Positions 63,706 to 64,000 of a stretch of DNA of 64,000 nt are shown here, piece after piece. This DNA is from Thermatribacter velox (lineage in GTDB: Bacteria; Atribacterota; Atribacteria; Atribacterales; Thermatribacteraceae), in the NCBI RefSeq assembly GCF_038396615.1, contig NZ_CP121689.1, positions 1,252,001 through 1,316,000 of the forward strand, read 5' to 3'. Under the pieces are notes generated by a model. That model had not been told where the DNA came from. It saw nothing but the letters and a program-made list of their open reading frames with translations, and searched no databases. The position numbers were made by a program, and so were the translations under genes. Position 1 is the first letter of the stretch; each line of letters opens with the position of its first letter.

Positions 63706-64000
63706 TGGAGGTAATTCTGGTATCTCCAGAAGCATATCCTTATGCTAAAGCTGGTGGAATGGGTGACGTAGTGGGAGCTTTGTTTAAATACCTTCCCAGA
63801 CGCGGAATAAAAACTCGTCTTTTTGTTCCAGGCTATCCAGGTCTTTTTGATTACCCCTTGAAGGCAATGGAGAAAGATGTGGATTTCCTGTTTGGAGAAA
63901 CCCCCATCAAGGCAAGCTTTTACCAGTTGGAACTGGGACCTCAACAGAGCTTGATTGCAGTTTGTAATGACCGGTTTTTCAACCGTGAACACATCTATGG
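63705..64000 (+). CDS. glgA: Glycogen synthase, N-terminal part
   Basis: This gene runs off the right edge; 98 codons are present. It starts at ATG 63705, sharing one base with the previous stop, behind GAGGAGG. VSPEAYPYAKAGGMGDVVGAL matches the GlgA N-terminal ADP-glucose binding KxGGL motif (here AKAGGM), and LFVPGYPGLFDYPL follows. GlgA-type (GT5) enzymes elongate glycogen or starch-like alpha-glucan from ADP-glucose. The catalytic domain proper lies outside the window. Confidence 0.9.
   Translation, partial: MEVILVSPEAYPYAKAGGMGDVVGALFKYLPRRGIKTRLFVPGYPGLFDYPLKAMEKDVDFLFGETPIKASFYQLELGPQQSLIAVCNDRFFNREHIY

Noticed and set aside
62740-64000. Frameshift as the reason for the missing polymerase domain of PolA
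   Set aside because: No frame within or after the gene encodes motifs A, B or C, and glgA begins immediately at the stop codon.

Overview
The window is an almost gap-free stretch of bacterial chromosome. It carries about 66 protein genes, nearly all on the + strand, and three tRNAs. No intergenic gap exceeds about 205 bp. I see no insertion sequence, prophage, CRISPR array or rRNA. Gene order (yceD-rpmF-plsX-fab-acpP-rnc-smc-ftsY-ffh-rpsP-khpA-rimM-trmD-rplS-lepB-rnhB-yraN-comM-dprA), strong GGAGG ribosome-binding sites, many GTG/TTG starts, Lys/Glu-rich proteins, PPi-type phosphofructokinase, Pta/AckA and FabK suggest a fermentative, possibly thermophilic, deep-branching anaerobe. Atribacterota or a neighbouring phylum is my best guess, from overall impression only.

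Layout. 1-2827: coaD, pta, ackA (CoA and acetate/ATP metabolism). 2833-11424: ribosome-lipid-cell-cycle operon, from yceD and rpmF through plsX, fabK, fabD, fabG and acpP to rnc and smc. 11424-20080: protein targeting (ftsY, ffh), ribosome and tRNA maturation, signal peptidase, RNase HII and competence-related comM and dprA. 20119-25874: tRNA-Pro, then an accessory sugar or polyol module (SDR dehydrogenase, ABC binding protein, two permeases, a 56-residue membrane protein) facing a fucose-isomerase-like gene across a perfect hairpin. 25999-30714: a two-component system, tRNA-Leu(GAG), a HAD-Nudix fusion and PPi-phosphofructokinase. 30758-35314: comEC, holA, rpsT (reverse), rplM-rpsI. 35409-46262: ornithine-racemase-like gene and argF, cdaA, an EF-G-like GTPase, acpS, nnrDE, alr and the t6A genes tsaE-tsaB-rimI-tsaD. 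46369-52135: a tailless GroEL, then guaB3-guaA-purA. 52142-64000: ligA, gatCAB, dnaE, a TPR protein, tRNA-Leu(CAA) on the reverse strand, a PolA-like protein and the start of glgA.

Most of the window is ordinary housekeeping. I found no complete unknown defence or mobile system. The unusual items are changes in conserved proteins: a PolA-like protein with an intact 5'-nuclease but no recognisable polymerase motifs; a HAD domain lacking its catalytic Asp, fused to an intact Nudix hydrolase; an SMC with a shortened hinge and altered ABC signature; a diadenylate cyclase followed by only the membrane anchor of what may have been CdaR; and an ornithine-racemase-like gene next to argF. Several gene ends carry strong hairpins without the usual T tract.
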